A stretch of DNA of 64,000 bases from Sedimentitalea sp041224545 (GTDB lineage: Bacteria; Pseudomonadota; Alphaproteobacteria; Rhodobacterales; Rhodobacteraceae): the NCBI RefSeq assembly GCF_041224545.1, contig NZ_JBGFGP010000157.1, positions 1 through 64,000 on the forward strand. The letters are read 5' to 3'. The notes beneath the pieces are model-generated. The model made no database searches and was not told the DNA's origin. It saw nothing but the letters and a program-made list of their open reading frames with translations. The position numbers and the translations under genes are program-made. Positions 52,309-61,027 of this stretch are shown here, one piece after another. Within the stretch, counting starts at the first letter, position 1. Each line of letters begins with the position of its first letter.

Positions 52309-53673
52309 ATGAAATACCAATCCCAAAAGATCGCACTGGCCTATTTTTCAGTGGCAATCGGGCTTTTTGCCATTCAGATCATCGGCGGCCTGCTCGTCGG
52401 CTTTGTCTACGTAAATCCGAATTTCCTGTCCGAGCTGTTACCGTTCAACATCCTGCGAATGCTGCATACGAACTCGTTGATCGTCTGGTTGCTGCTGGGC
52501 TTTTTCGGTGCCGCCTATTTCCTGATCCCGGAAGAGGCCGAACGCGACATTCACTCGCCGATGCTGGCCTATCTGCAACTCGCCATCCTCGTGATCGGAA
52601 CGCTGGGCGTGGTGCTGACCTATGTTTTCAACCTGTTTGAAGGCAACTGGCTGCTTGGCAAGGAAGGGCGCGAGTTCCTCGAACAGCCCAAATGGGTCAA
52701 GATGGGCATCGTCGTTGCGGCGCTGATCTTTCTCTACAACGTCTCGATGACGGTGCTGAAGGGCAAGAAGACGGCCATCACCAATGTGCTGTTGCTTGGC
52801 CTCTGGGGGCTCGCGCTGCTGTTTCTCTTTGCCTTTTACAACCCGTCCAACCTTTCGCTGGACAAGCAATACTGGTGGTATGTGATCCACCTCTGGGTCG
52901 AAGGCGTCTGGGAACTGATCATGGCGTCGATCCTGGCATATCTGATGCTCAAACTGACCGGTGTTGACCGCGAGGTTGTCGAAAAGTGGCTGTATGTCAT
53001 CGTCGCGCTGGCACTGTTCTCCGGCATCCTGGGTACGGGACACCACTATTACTGGATCGGCGCACCCGGCTACTGGCAGTGGATCGGTTCGATCTTCTCG
53101 TCGCTCGAAGTGATCCCGTTCTTTGCCATGATGGCGTTTGCCTTCGTCATGGTCTGGAAAGGTCGCCGCGACCACCCGAACAAGGCGGCGTTGCTCTGGT
53201 CGCTGGGCTGTGCCACGCTCGCCTTTTTCGGCGCCGGTGTCTGGGGCTTCCTGCATACCCTGCACGGGGTAAACTACTATACCCACGGCACCCAGATCAC
53301 CGCTGCGCACGGGCACCTTGCGTTCTATGGCGCCTATGTCTGCCTCAACATCGCGATCTTCACCTATGCGATGCCGATCCTGCGCAACCGCGATCCCTAT
53401 AATCAGGTGCTCAACATGGCGTCATTCTGGCTGATGTCCGGCGGCATGTGCTTCATGACGTTTACCCTGACCTTTGCGGGCACGGTGCAAACCCACATGC
53501 AGCGGGTCATCGGCGAGTATTTCATGGACGTGCAGGACCAGTTGGCGATCTTCTACTGGATGCGTTTCCTCTCGGGTGTGATCGTTTTCATCGGCCTGCT
53601 GATGCTGATCTACTCGCTTGCCATGCCGCGCAGGGAAGTGATCTCGGATGAAGCTTCGGTTCCGGGGGAGTGA
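52309..53673 (+). CDS. norB: Nitric oxide reductase subunit B
   Basis: This 454-residue haem-copper-oxidase-family protein has twelve helices and reduces NO to N2O at a haem b3/non-haem iron site. Key segments are HLWVEGVWELI (Fe-B glutamate and histidine), GTGHHYYWIG and YTHGTQITAAHGHLAFYGAY. It has no quinol-oxidising N-terminal extension, so it is the cNOR form paired with NorC. Length and motifs are standard. Confidence 0.97.
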   Translation: MKYQSQKIALAYFSVAIGLFAIQIIGGLLVGFVYVNPNFLSELLPFNILRMLHTNSLIVWLLLGFFGAAYFLIPEEAERDIHSPMLAYLQLAILVIGTLGVVLTYVFNLFEGNWLLGKEGREFLEQPKWVKMGIVVAALIFLYNVSMTVLKGKKTAITNVLLLGLWGLALLFLFAFYNPSNLSLDKQYWWYVIHLWVEGVWELIMASILAYLMLKLTGVDREVVEKWLYVIVALALFSGILGTGHHYYWIGAPGYWQWIGSIFSSLEVIPFFAMMAFAFVMVWKGRRDHPNKAALLWSLGCATLAFFGAGVWGFLHTLHGVNYYTHGTQITAAHGHLAFYGAYVCLNIAIFTYAMPILRNRDPYNQVLNMASFWLMSGGMCFMTFTLTFAGTVQTHMQRVIGEYFMDVQDQLAIFYWMRFLSGVIVFIGLLMLIYSLAMPRREVISDEASVPGE

Positions 53674-53678
53674 CATCG

Positions 53679-54485
53679 ATGGATGGACCCTTTGACCAGC
53701 AGGAGGGGGTGCAAGCCCCCTTCTATCTCGCACAAGGCAGCGAATGCGACATCTTTGCCGCCGCACATGCCAATGCCCTGCCGCTCTTGCTGAAGGGGCC
53801 CACAGGCTGCGGCAAGACCCGTTTCGTCACGCATATGGCCGCCACGCTGGACCGCCCGCTTTACACCGTCGCGTGTCATGATGATCTCTCGGCGGCAGAC
53901 CTGATCGGACGTTATCTGCTGAAGGGCGGTGAAACGGTCTGGGTGGACGGACCGCTGACCCGTGCGGTGCGCGAAGGTGCGATCTGTTATCTCGACGAGG
54001 TCGTCGAGGCACGCAAGGACGTGACCGTCGTGCTCCATCCCCTGACCGACGACCGGCGCATTCTACCGATTGACCGTACCGGAGAAGAGCTTGAGGCAGC
54101 ACCCGGCTTCATGCTCGTCGCGTCATACAATCCGGGCTATCAGAACATTCTCAAGACCCTCAAACCCTCGACACGGCAACGCTTCTTGTCGATCGAGTTC
54201 GGTTTTCCCGCACCGGAAGAAGAGCAACGGATCGTCGCGCAGGAAAGCGGGCTTGACCCGGCGCGGGTCAAGGCGTTGGTCCGGCTTGCGGGCAAGCTGC
54301 GCAGCCTCAGGGGACAGGACCTTGAGGAAGGTGTCTCGACACGCCTCGTTGTCTACGCCGCGACGCTCATCCGGCAGGGGATGCCGGTGGAACGGGCGAT
54401 CCGCGCCGCGATGGTGGAAACGCTCACCGATGACGAGGATATCAAACGCGGGCTCCTCGATCTGGTCACGGCCGTCTTTGGGTGA
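53679..54485 (+). CDS. norQ: NorQ, MoxR-type AAA+ ATPase for NOR activation
   Basis: This 268-residue AAA+ protein of the CbbQ/NirQ/NorQ/GpvN family has Walker A (LKGPTGCGKTRFV, near residue 40) and Walker B (ICYLDEVVEARKD). It works with NorD to insert the non-haem iron of NorB. I chose the ATG at 53679, which follows GGGGGAG. A GTG at 53670 overlaps the norB stop and is an alternative. norD begins 10 bp after its stop. Confidence 0.93.
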   Translation: MDGPFDQQEGVQAPFYLAQGSECDIFAAAHANALPLLLKGPTGCGKTRFVTHMAATLDRPLYTVACHDDLSAADLIGRYLLKGGETVWVDGPLTRAVREGAICYLDEVVEARKDVTVVLHPLTDDRRILPIDRTGEELEAAPGFMLVASYNPGYQNILKTLKPSTRQRFLSIEFGFPAPEEEQRIVAQESGLDPARVKALVRLAGKLRSLRGQDLEEGVSTRLVVYAATLIRQGMPVERAIRAAMVETLTDDEDIKRGLLDLVTAVFG

Positions 54486-54495
54486 GGCTCGGCCG

Positions 54496-56424
54496 ATGTC
54501 CCGGATCACGTTCGAGCCATGGGAACCCGAGGAAAGCATCGGGAAACTGTGGCATGCCTTCGCCAGCCGCCTGGATGCGCCTGAGGCGCACGGGGGAGCC
54601 GCGGTCGACCTGTCCGAGGTCGGCGGGCGGCTGGCGGTTCTTTTCCGCGGTCTGGGCGGGCACTCATCCGTCGAACTGCGCCCGGTGTCGGAAGAGACAA
54701 GTCACCACCGGCTAAGCTGGCGGCGAAAACTCGGTACGGCGGCCGAATTGATACCACGTGCCAGCTTTGACGGAGAAGTACTGCGCCTGCCGGCGCGGCT
54801 GTCCGTCTTGCCGACACGCGAAGCCAATGCCGCGCTCTATGTCTGGCTCGCGGCGGTCGCGGCGCATGCGCCAAAGCGCGCGTTTGACGATGATCCATTG
54901 CGCAGCGATATTCTTGCGTTGCGCGCAGCGCGAAAAATGACCGCAAGAACACTGCGAAACGCTCCGGGCTTGCACAAACTCCATGACGCGCTGGCCGAGG
55001 CGATCCGCATCCGGCGTCCGGACCCCAAACTTCCAGCTGCCGAAGCACGGGTCGAAGCCGCGATACGCCACATGCTCGGTGCCCCGCTATCCGACGATGC
55101 CCGCCCGCTATGGACTGCGATCGAACGCGGCGATTTATCGGACATTTCCGCGCCGCGCGGCTACCGCCGGTTCCGGCCTGTACCGCTCTGGCCGGAACTG
55201 CGCCCCATCGAAATCAGCGCCCGGCACGAAAACGACGGGTCTGAAACCGGCGAAACGCCCCCAGACGATAGCGAGGGCAAGACACATCGCGCCCGCCGCC
55301 GCAAATCCGATCAGGCCGAACGCAGCGACAGCTTTATCCTCCACAAGTTCGAAGCGATCCTGTCCTGGGCCGAATTTCTCAACATCAACCGGCGCGTCGA
55401 TGACGACGACCCGGAAAACGCGCGCAAGGCCGCCGATGACCAGGACGAAATCGGGCTGGGGCAAATCACCAAGGCACCGCCGACCAAGCTGAAACTTCAC
55501 CTCGATCTTGCACCGGAGGATGTCGATCGCGAGCGTCTGTCACACAGGCTGACCTATCCGGAATGGGATTGTCGCACCGGCGCATACCTTCCCGATCACA
55601 CCTGCGTTCTGGCATCCGTGGCCCCGCCCGCGGACGAAACCTATGCACATGATCCCGCCGCTACGCGGCGCATACGTGCGGTCAAACGTCAATTCGAGGC
55701 GCTGTGCCCTGCCCGCGTGACGACACGCGGCCATCTGGATGGTGACTCGCTGGATATCGAGGCCGTCGTGCGGTCCGAGGCGGATCGCCACGCCAGTGGC
55801 GAAGGCAGCGAACGCGTATGGATGCAGACCCGCCCCGAGGCCCGTGATCTGGCGGTGTCGATCCTGCTCGACATGTCGCGTTCGACGGAAAGCGCCGTGA
55901 CCGGCCGCGCCGTGGTCGATATCGAGCGCGAAGCCCTGAACGCCCTCGCCTGGGGACTGGATGCCTGTGGTGACGATTTTGCCATTCACGCCTTTTCGTC
56001 GCTCAAGCGGCATCGGGTCTACGTGCAGACCTGCAAGGGCTTTGACGAACCGATGGATCAGACCGTCGAGCGCCGCCTTGGCGGCTTGCGACCCGGATTT
56101 TACACCCGCATGGGGGCGGCGATCCGGCACGTATCGACAGAGCTGGCCGATCAGGGGCGCAGACGGCGGCTGTTGATCCTGATCACCGACGGCAAGCCCA
56201 ATGACCTTGACCACTACGAAGGCCGCCACGGAATCGAGGATACCGCCATGGCCATCCGCGAAGCCCGCAGGGCCGGTCAGGCGGTCTTTGGCATCGCGGT
56301 CGACAGTGACGCCAAATCGTGGTTTCCCCGGATGTTCGGTCAGGGCGGTTTCGCGGTGATCCCGAACCCGGAAAAGCTGATCTTTGCGTTGCCGCGCATC
56401 TATCGTCAGCTGGTCGGCGCGTGA
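54496..56424 (+). CDS. norD: NorD, von Willebrand factor A domain NOR accessory protein
   Basis: This 642-residue cytoplasmic protein has a C-terminal VWA domain. The MIDAS motif is ILLDMSRSTES (about 457), followed by LILITDGKPND (about 560). A charged middle region near 250-310 looks disordered (ETPPDDSEGKTHRARRRK). It is the partner of NorQ in metal insertion into NorB. The ATG at 54496 gives the Paracoccus-like length; a longer in-frame extension runs into norQ and is rejected. Confidence 0.93.
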   Translation: MSRITFEPWEPEESIGKLWHAFASRLDAPEAHGGAAVDLSEVGGRLAVLFRGLGGHSSVELRPVSEETSHHRLSWRRKLGTAAELIPRASFDGEVLRLPARLSVLPTREANAALYVWLAAVAAHAPKRAFDDDPLRSDILALRAARKMTARTLRNAPGLHKLHDALAEAIRIRRPDPKLPAAEARVEAAIRHMLGAPLSDDARPLWTAIERGDLSDISAPRGYRRFRPVPLWPELRPIEISARHENDGSETGETPPDDSEGKTHRARRRKSDQAERSDSFILHKFEAILSWAEFLNINRRVDDDDPENARKAADDQDEIGLGQITKAPPTKLKLHLDLAPEDVDRERLSHRLTYPEWDCRTGAYLPDHTCVLASVAPPADETYAHDPAATRRIRAVKRQFEALCPARVTTRGHLDGDSLDIEAVVRSEADRHASGEGSERVWMQTRPEARDLAVSILLDMSRSTESAVTGRAVVDIEREALNALAWGLDACGDDFAIHAFSSLKRHRVYVQTCKGFDEPMDQTVERRLGGLRPGFYTRMGAAIRHVSTELADQGRRRRLLILITDGKPNDLDHYEGRHGIEDTAMAIREARRAGQAVFGIAVDSDAKSWFPRMFGQGGFAVIPNPEKLIFALPRIYRQLVGA

Positions 56425-56969
56425 GCGGCGCGCGCGGCCCCGAGACGTTGCCGGGCGATCTGATGATGTGGGTGCTCATCGTCAGCGAACTTCTGGTCTT
56501 TGCCGCCGGACTCACGGCCTTTCTCGCGGTGCGGCTTGTCGATCCCGCCGGCTTTGCCGAAGCGCAGGATCACCTGTTTCGCACCGGTGCGGCACTGAAC
56601 ACCGCGATCCTGATCACAAGCGGCTTTTTCGCAGCACAAGCGCTTGTCTGGCGTCGCAAACAGAAACGAATGCTGGCGCGACTCGCTCTGGTTGCTGCGG
56701 CGATACTGGGCGTCGTGTTTCTGGGCATCAAAGGTGCCGAATACGCCTCAAAGGCGGCACAGGGTATCGCATGGGACAGCCATCCATTCTTTACCTTCTA
56801 CTACGGATTGACCGGATTTCACGCCGCCCATGTCGCGGCGGGCGCGCTGTTGCTGTTGCTGGTGGCATGGCGCGACAGGCCCGAGAATATCGAAGCGGCG
56901 GCGATGTTCTGGCATATGGTCGATCTTGTGTGGGTGCTGCTGTTCCCTGTCATCTACCTGCTGGGATGA
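56421..56969 (+). CDS. norE: NorE, cytochrome c oxidase subunit III-like NOR accessory protein
   Basis: This 182-residue membrane protein with five helices is related to oxidase subunit III. Visible features are WVLIVSELLVFAAGLTAFLAV, FYYGLTGFHAAHVAAGALLLL and FWHMVDLVWVLLFPVIYLLG. Norms of the family place it in full activity of NOR in vivo without a catalytic role. The GTG start overlaps the norD stop (GTGA). Followed by norF. Confidence 0.92.
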   Translation: MSGARGPETLPGDLMMWVLIVSELLVFAAGLTAFLAVRLVDPAGFAEAQDHLFRTGAALNTAILITSGFFAAQALVWRRKQKRMLARLALVAAAILGVVFLGIKGAEYASKAAQGIAWDSHPFFTFYYGLTGFHAAHVAAGALLLLLVAWRDRPENIEAAAMFWHMVDLVWVLLFPVIYLLG

Positions 56970-57241
56970 GGCGGATGAATTTTTCCAGACCATTGCTGAT
57001 TGCCTGGGGGACATTGATCGGCCTAAGTCTTCTGGCTGCTCTGGTTACCCTGTCCCCATTGCCGCGTTGGGCGGGGGCGGGGCTTGTTCTCTTGCTGGCG
57101 CTCTTCAAGGCGCGACTGATCCTCGCGCGGTATCTCGATCTGCAAGGCGCGCCGGGATGGCTGGCCGGTGCCACGCTGGCCTTTACGCTCTGGGCCCTGT
57201 TGGCCTACGCGCTCTATCTGCTCCCGTTCATCGTGACCTGA
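56966..57241 (+). CDS. norF: NorF, small membrane NOR accessory protein
   Basis: This protein has about 91 residues and three hydrophobic segments (LIAWGTLIGLSLLAALVTL; AGLVLLLALFKARLI; LAFTLWALLAYALYLLPFIV). The cytochrome-oxidase-subunit-IV-like pattern LLLALFKARLILARYL is typical of NorF. The ATG at 56966 overlaps the norE stop by 4 bp, and another ATG at 56975 has GAGG upstream. It is the last gene of the nor operon and converges with the Dnr-type regulator, 15 bp apart. Confidence 0.88.
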   Translation: MRRMNFSRPLLIAWGTLIGLSLLAALVTLSPLPRWAGAGLVLLLALFKARLILARYLDLQGAPGWLAGATLAFTLWALLAYALYLLPFIVT

Positions 57242-57256
57242 CCCATAGGTGTCCCA

Positions 57257-57955
57257 TCACCGGTGCCACGCATCCGCCGGGTCGCTTTCCACGACGCCGC
57301 GCAACCGCCTGATGTCGGAAATCTCCGCGTGGTTGCGCGCGATGGTGACACCGGAGTCCTTGAGGCGCGCAAAGGCCCGGCTCAGGCTCTCGGGTTTCAT
57401 GCCAAGTCGTCCCGCAATCAGCACCTTGTCATAGGGCAACGTCACGCGGCATTCATCTTCCCCGTCCTCGCACAGTTCGAGCAGGAAACGCGCGACACGT
57501 TGCGCACCCGTTTCCGCCTTGAGTTGTTCGAGCTGCGATACCAGCGAGTGAAGATGATTGAAGGTCGATGCCAGTATCGAAATACTGACCTCCGGATCGC
57601 GGCGGATCAGCTGAATCAGCGCGTCACCCGGGATCAGAACGGTCGTGCAGGCGGTCGCGGCCTCGGCCGACACCGGATATGTTCCCTGCCGCAGCGCGAC
57701 CGGCTCACCCATGCTTTCGCCCTTGGTGAAGACACCCACCACGGCCTCGGAACCGTTTGGCGCGATGCGATACAGCTTGACCCATCCCTCTAGAACCACG
57801 TGAATGCCCGGACAAGGCTCGCCCTGAATGAACAGGGTTTCTCCGCGTTCACTGCTCCGGAACACGCCGCGCGACAGCACCGTCTCGATATGCTCGTCGG
57901 GAAGTGAGCGGATAAACATGGCATTTCGCGCAATCGCTTTATGGGCTTCGTGCAC
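57257..57955 (-). CDS. dnr: Crp/Fnr-family regulator, Dnr/NnrR type
   Basis: This 232-residue cAMP-receptor-fold protein has an N-terminal sensor domain (FIQGEPCPGIHVVLEGWVKLYRIAPNG). A C-terminal HTH contains KVLIAGRLGMKPESLSRAFARLKDSGV, with the E-SxSR recognition helix expected for TTGAC-type half-sites. It lacks the cluster cysteines of FNR, so it is probably an NO-sensing haem regulator like Dnr or NnrR. Its location at the centre of the nir-nor island fits that. The exact subtype cannot be settled from sequence alone. Confidence 0.85.
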   Translation of the reverse strand: MHEAHKAIARNAMFIRSLPDEHIETVLSRGVFRSSERGETLFIQGEPCPGIHVVLEGWVKLYRIAPNGSEAVVGVFTKGESMGEPVALRQGTYPVSAEAATACTTVLIPGDALIQLIRRDPEVSISILASTFNHLHSLVSQLEQLKAETGAQRVARFLLELCEDGEDECRVTLPYDKVLIAGRLGMKPESLSRAFARLKDSGVTIARNHAEISDIRRLRGVVESDPADAWHR

Positions 57956-58037
57956 CGAAATACTCCTCTCGATGTGATCGCCTGGACCCTACACCAAGAC
58001 TGCGCAAGCCGCACCCCCGTAACGCAGAGACCGGCAC

Positions 58038-58051
58038 TTGACTAATGTCAT
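58038..58051. promoter_or_regulatory. FNR/Dnr-type box between dnr and hemA
   Basis: TTGACTAATGTCAT (TTGAC-N4-GTCAT) is near-palindromic, with one mismatch in the last base of the right half-site. It is centred about 70 bp upstream of the hemA TTG and about 90 bp upstream of the dnr start. Confidence 0.6.
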
Positions 58052-58113
58052 GGAGACCAGGGCCGCCCTTTGCCAGATTGCAATCTGACAGCGCAGAACC
58101 GGGAGCCGGACCA

Positions 58114-59337
58114 TTGAATTTTCAAGAGTTTTTTCACACTCGCCTGAACGCGCTCCACGCCGAGGGCAATTATCGGGTATTCGCGGAACTGCAACGCGAT
58201 TGTGGCGGTTTTCCTGCGGCAAAACAATATACTGGCCGCCGCGCGCGCAAGGTGACGATCTGGTGTTCGAACGACTATCTCGGCATGGGTCAGCATCCGG
58301 CAGTGCTCGAGGCGATGCACGCGGCCATCGACCGCTGCGGTGCCGGCGCGGGTGGCACGCGCAACATATCGGGCACGACCCACGATCATGTGTTGCTTGA
58401 ACGTGAACTCGCGGATTTGCACGGCAAGGAAGCCGCGCTTCTGTTCACGTCCGGTTACGTTTCCAACTGGGCCGCGCTTGGCACGCTGGCGGCGCAGATT
58501 CCCGGCTGCATCGTGTTCTCAGACGCGCTCAACCACGCAAGCATGATCGAAGGCATACGTCATTCCCGCGCTGAAAAGGTGATCTGGAAACACAACGACC
58601 TCGCCGATCTCGAAGCCAAACTTTCCGCCGCCCCTAGGGATGCGCCGAAATTGATCGCGTTCGAGTCGGTCTACTCGATGGACGGGGACATTGCTCCGAT
58701 CAGGGAAATCTGCGACCTCGCCGATCGGTTCGGCGCGATGACATATCTCGACGAGGTTCACGCCGTCGGACTCTACGGGCCGCGCGGCGGCGGCATCGCA
58801 GAACGCGAGGGCCAGATGCACCGGTTGACCGTTATCGAAGGCACGCTTGGCAAGGCCTTTGGCGTCGTCGGCGGTTATATCGCCGCCTCTGCTGCGCTGT
58901 GTGATTTCGTGCGCAGCTTTGCCTCCGGGTTCATCTTTACCACGGCTCTCCCACCTGCGGTCGCCGCCGCAGCGGCTGCTTCGGTGCGCCACCTCAAGAG
59001 CTCTTCGGTCGAACGTGAAATGCACCGCGAACGTGTCGCGCAGCTGCGCGCACAGCTGGATGCCCGCGACATTCCGCATCTGGACAATCCCAGCCATATC
59101 ATCCCCGTCATCGTCGGCGATCCGGTAAAATGCAAATTTGTCAGCGACACATTGCTGGGCGAGTTCGGGCTTTATATCCAGCCGATCAACTATCCCACGG
59201 TGCCCAAGGGAACCGAGCGGCTCAGGATCACGCCATCCCCGGTGCACAACGATCACGATGCCGCCAACCTTGCCGATGCCCTGTCAACATTATGGCAACG
59301 GTGCCAGATCGCACGCATGCCCATAGCGGCCCAGTAA
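58114..59337 (+). CDS. hemA: 5-aminolevulinate synthase (hemA paralogue in denitrification island)
   Basis: This 407-residue PLP enzyme condenses glycine and succinyl-CoA to ALA, the first step of haem synthesis in alphaproteobacteria. The PLP lysine is Lys247 in IEGTLGKAFGVVGGY. GGTRNISGTTHDH and YLDEVHAVGLYGPRG are family signatures. I chose the TTG at 58114 (GGGAG 8 bp upstream), which makes the N-terminus NFQEFFHTRLNALHAEG, as in known ALA synthases. An upstream ATG at 58045 would overlap the FNR-type box. The denitrification context suggests an anaerobically induced isozyme. Confidence 0.92.
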   Translation: MNFQEFFHTRLNALHAEGNYRVFAELQRDCGGFPAAKQYTGRRARKVTIWCSNDYLGMGQHPAVLEAMHAAIDRCGAGAGGTRNISGTTHDHVLLERELADLHGKEAALLFTSGYVSNWAALGTLAAQIPGCIVFSDALNHASMIEGIRHSRAEKVIWKHNDLADLEAKLSAAPRDAPKLIAFESVYSMDGDIAPIREICDLADRFGAMTYLDEVHAVGLYGPRGGGIAEREGQMHRLTVIEGTLGKAFGVVGGYIAASAALCDFVRSFASGFIFTTALPPAVAAAAAASVRHLKSSSVEREMHRERVAQLRAQLDARDIPHLDNPSHIIPVIVGDPVKCKFVSDTLLGEFGLYIQPINYPTVPKGTERLRITPSPVHNDHDAANLADALSTLWQRCQIARMPIAAQ

Positions 59338-59479
59338 AACGCGTTGGAAGAACGGTGTCACCGACCGCCCCGAGGCGGGCGCCATCACATGCGCCCTGCC
59401 TGTTGTTTCGATTGTCGGATAGTGAGAATGGCGGCCCGGCCACTTCCGCGCGACCGGGAGTCATCCGCCGCTCATTCCG

Positions 59480-59905
59480 TCAGCCGTCAGACGGTGACAC
59501 CGTCACGAGATAGGCGGCCATGTCTTCCGGATTCTTCCGGTGCTTGTAGGTCATCTTGGTCTTGACCTTGGATTCGCCCAACGTTTCCGACAGCCACGCC
59601 TTTGGATCGGTGATATAGGCGGCGAGATTCTCTTCGTCCCAGACCAGTCCGGTCTCGCCGACCGCGACGAGCGAGTCGCCATAGCGAAAATCGGCCTCTG
59701 ATCCGACAACACGACCGATTATCCCGTACAGGTTCGGGCCGGTCTTGCCGCCCTTCTGGATCACGGTTCCATCTGTCGCGATAATGGCATGGCAGGATTT
59801 GCAGAGTTTGAAATCGGACTCGCCCGTGTCGGCATCTCCGGCAAACGCCGCCCCCGTCAGCATCGGCAGAATGGCCAGAACCGGAACGATTTGCTTGATC
59901 CCCAT
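59480..59905 (-). CDS. Soluble class I cytochrome c (c2/c550-like)
   Basis: This 141-residue periplasmic cytochrome has a signal peptide (MGIKQIVPVLAILPMLTGAAFA). The haem site is Cys35-Cys38-His39 (LCKSCH). The c2/c550 fold features KTGPNLYGIIGR and a methionine ligand in KTKMTYKHR near 116 are present. It is a plausible electron donor to NirS or NorC. It lies 27 bp downstream of nirX on the same strand but has its own FNR-type box inside the nirX 3' end, so it may be transcribed independently. Confidence 0.9.
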   Translation of the reverse strand: MGIKQIVPVLAILPMLTGAAFAGDADTGESDFKLCKSCHAIIATDGTVIQKGGKTGPNLYGIIGRVVGSEADFRYGDSLVAVGETGLVWDEENLAAYITDPKAWLSETLGESKVKTKMTYKHRKNPEDMAAYLVTVSPSDG

Positions 59906-59932
59906 GGCGAAACTCCTCTGGTTACAGACGTG

Positions 59933-60835
59933 TCAGAGGTACAGGCTCTCAAGGCGGGCATCCTTGACTTTGCTCAAGAGCGCTTCTGCCTCGGCCCTGT
60001 CAGCGGCCAGACACAATCCGGTGGACACCGCATCCGCAAGCGCCGCGCTGTGCGCGCTGACCGAGACCTGGCGAACTGCCGGGACCGCCACACGACCATC
60101 GCGCGGATCAATGATATGTCCGACCCGGCCGGCCCGATCCATCGTCGTGCCCAGCGGCGCCGATGTCGCCAACGCACGACCGGAAAGACGTCTGGCGCGG
60201 GACTCGCCCTGAATCGTGACCGGCCAGCCGTGACCGTTGCCCTCAGACCCCATGGCAAAGATCTCACCCGTGTCGATCAGCACATCCTCAACCCCCTCGG
60301 AGCGCATCAGTCGGCCAATCCGGTCAGCGATATACCCCTGTGCAATTCCGTTCAGCGTCAGTTCCTGCCCGCCATCAAGCGAAACACCACGCGGCTCGAA
60401 ATGCACGCGTTCAAAACCGATGCGGGCGCGCAGGGTCTCGATCACCTCCTGCCGCGGCCCCTGCGCCCGGCGATGAGACAGGGCAAGCGCCCGCCACAGG
60501 GGTTGAACCGTCGGATCGAACCGCCCATCGGTCACAGCATGCGCATGTCTCGCGATCGCGAGGCAATCCAGCAGTTCAGAGGACGGAGCCTGCAACACGC
60601 CGGTCGCGTTCAACCGGGAAAGTTCCGAATTCGGGCGAAAAAGGCTGAAAATATCCTCGAGCCGGTCGATCTCCAACCGCGCCGCCTCGGCAATCGATAT
60701 GGCGCGGGGATGATCCAGCACGATCTGTGCACGCGCGCCCAGAGCCGTGCCCTGCCAGCGGAAAGCCTGCGCCGCAGTCGCGACAAGACAGCTTGCAGAA
60801 GCGATGGTCAGAAATCGGCGTCGCGTGACAGGCAT
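59933..60835 (-). CDS. nirX: NirX, ApbE-family flavin transferase
   Basis: This 300-residue protein of the ApbE/NosX/NirX family carries a Tat-type signal peptide (PVTRRRFLTIASASCLVATAAQA). It presumably flavinylates the periplasmic FMN domain of NirI. Recognisable motifs are SRLNATGV, DGRFDPTVQPL and HSAALADAVSTGL. The substrate loop reads NGIAQGY, instead of the SGIAKGY seen in the ApbE at 9 kb. The ATG at 60835 is chosen for its signal peptide; another ATG at 60856 is possible. An FNR-type box lies about 95 bp upstream. Confidence 0.88.
   Translation of the reverse strand: MPVTRRRFLTIASASCLVATAAQAFRWQGTALGARAQIVLDHPRAISIAEAARLEIDRLEDIFSLFRPNSELSRLNATGVLQAPSSELLDCLAIARHAHAVTDGRFDPTVQPLWRALALSHRRAQGPRQEVIETLRARIGFERVHFEPRGVSLDGGQELTLNGIAQGYIADRIGRLMRSEGVEDVLIDTGEIFAMGSEGNGHGWPVTIQGESRARRLSGRALATSAPLGTTMDRAGRVGHIIDPRDGRVAVPAVRQVSVSAHSAALADAVSTGLCLAADRAEAEALLSKVKDARLESLYL
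59964..59977 (-). promoter_or_regulatory. FNR-type box inside nirX 3' end, upstream of the cytochrome c gene
   Basis: TTGACTTTGCTCAA (minus strand TTGAGCAAAGTCAA) is a TTGAC-N4-CTCAA near-palindrome in the last codons of nirX. It is centred about 65 bp upstream of the cytochrome c ATG at 59905. Confidence 0.55.
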
Positions 60836-60921
60836 GGCCAAAGCCCCCGGTTCCATCCGCCGGGCACAGCCCCGCAGAGTGCATACACACGACAGCTATC
60901 GCCTTGCCGCGAAAGTTTGCT

Positions 60922-60935
60922 TGACTTTGATCAAA
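60922..60935 (-). promoter_or_regulatory. FNR-type box upstream of nirX
   Basis: TTGACTTTGATCAA is nearly the consensus FNR site TTGAT-N4-ATCAA and is centred about 95 bp upstream of the nirX ATG. It is the best FNR match in the window. Confidence 0.82.
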
Positions 60936-61027
60936 CACCGGCAGCCGCATGCAGGCGACGGATCGTCGATCTGCCCGTGGCTGGCCGGTCGGATGACATC
61001 CCGAAACCGTCCTGACTTCAATCGTCC

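Noticed and set aside
59365..59378. GC hairpin between hemA and the cytochrome c gene as terminator
   Set aside because: CCGCC/GGCGG with a 4-nt loop is only 5 bp and lacks a following T tract on either strand.
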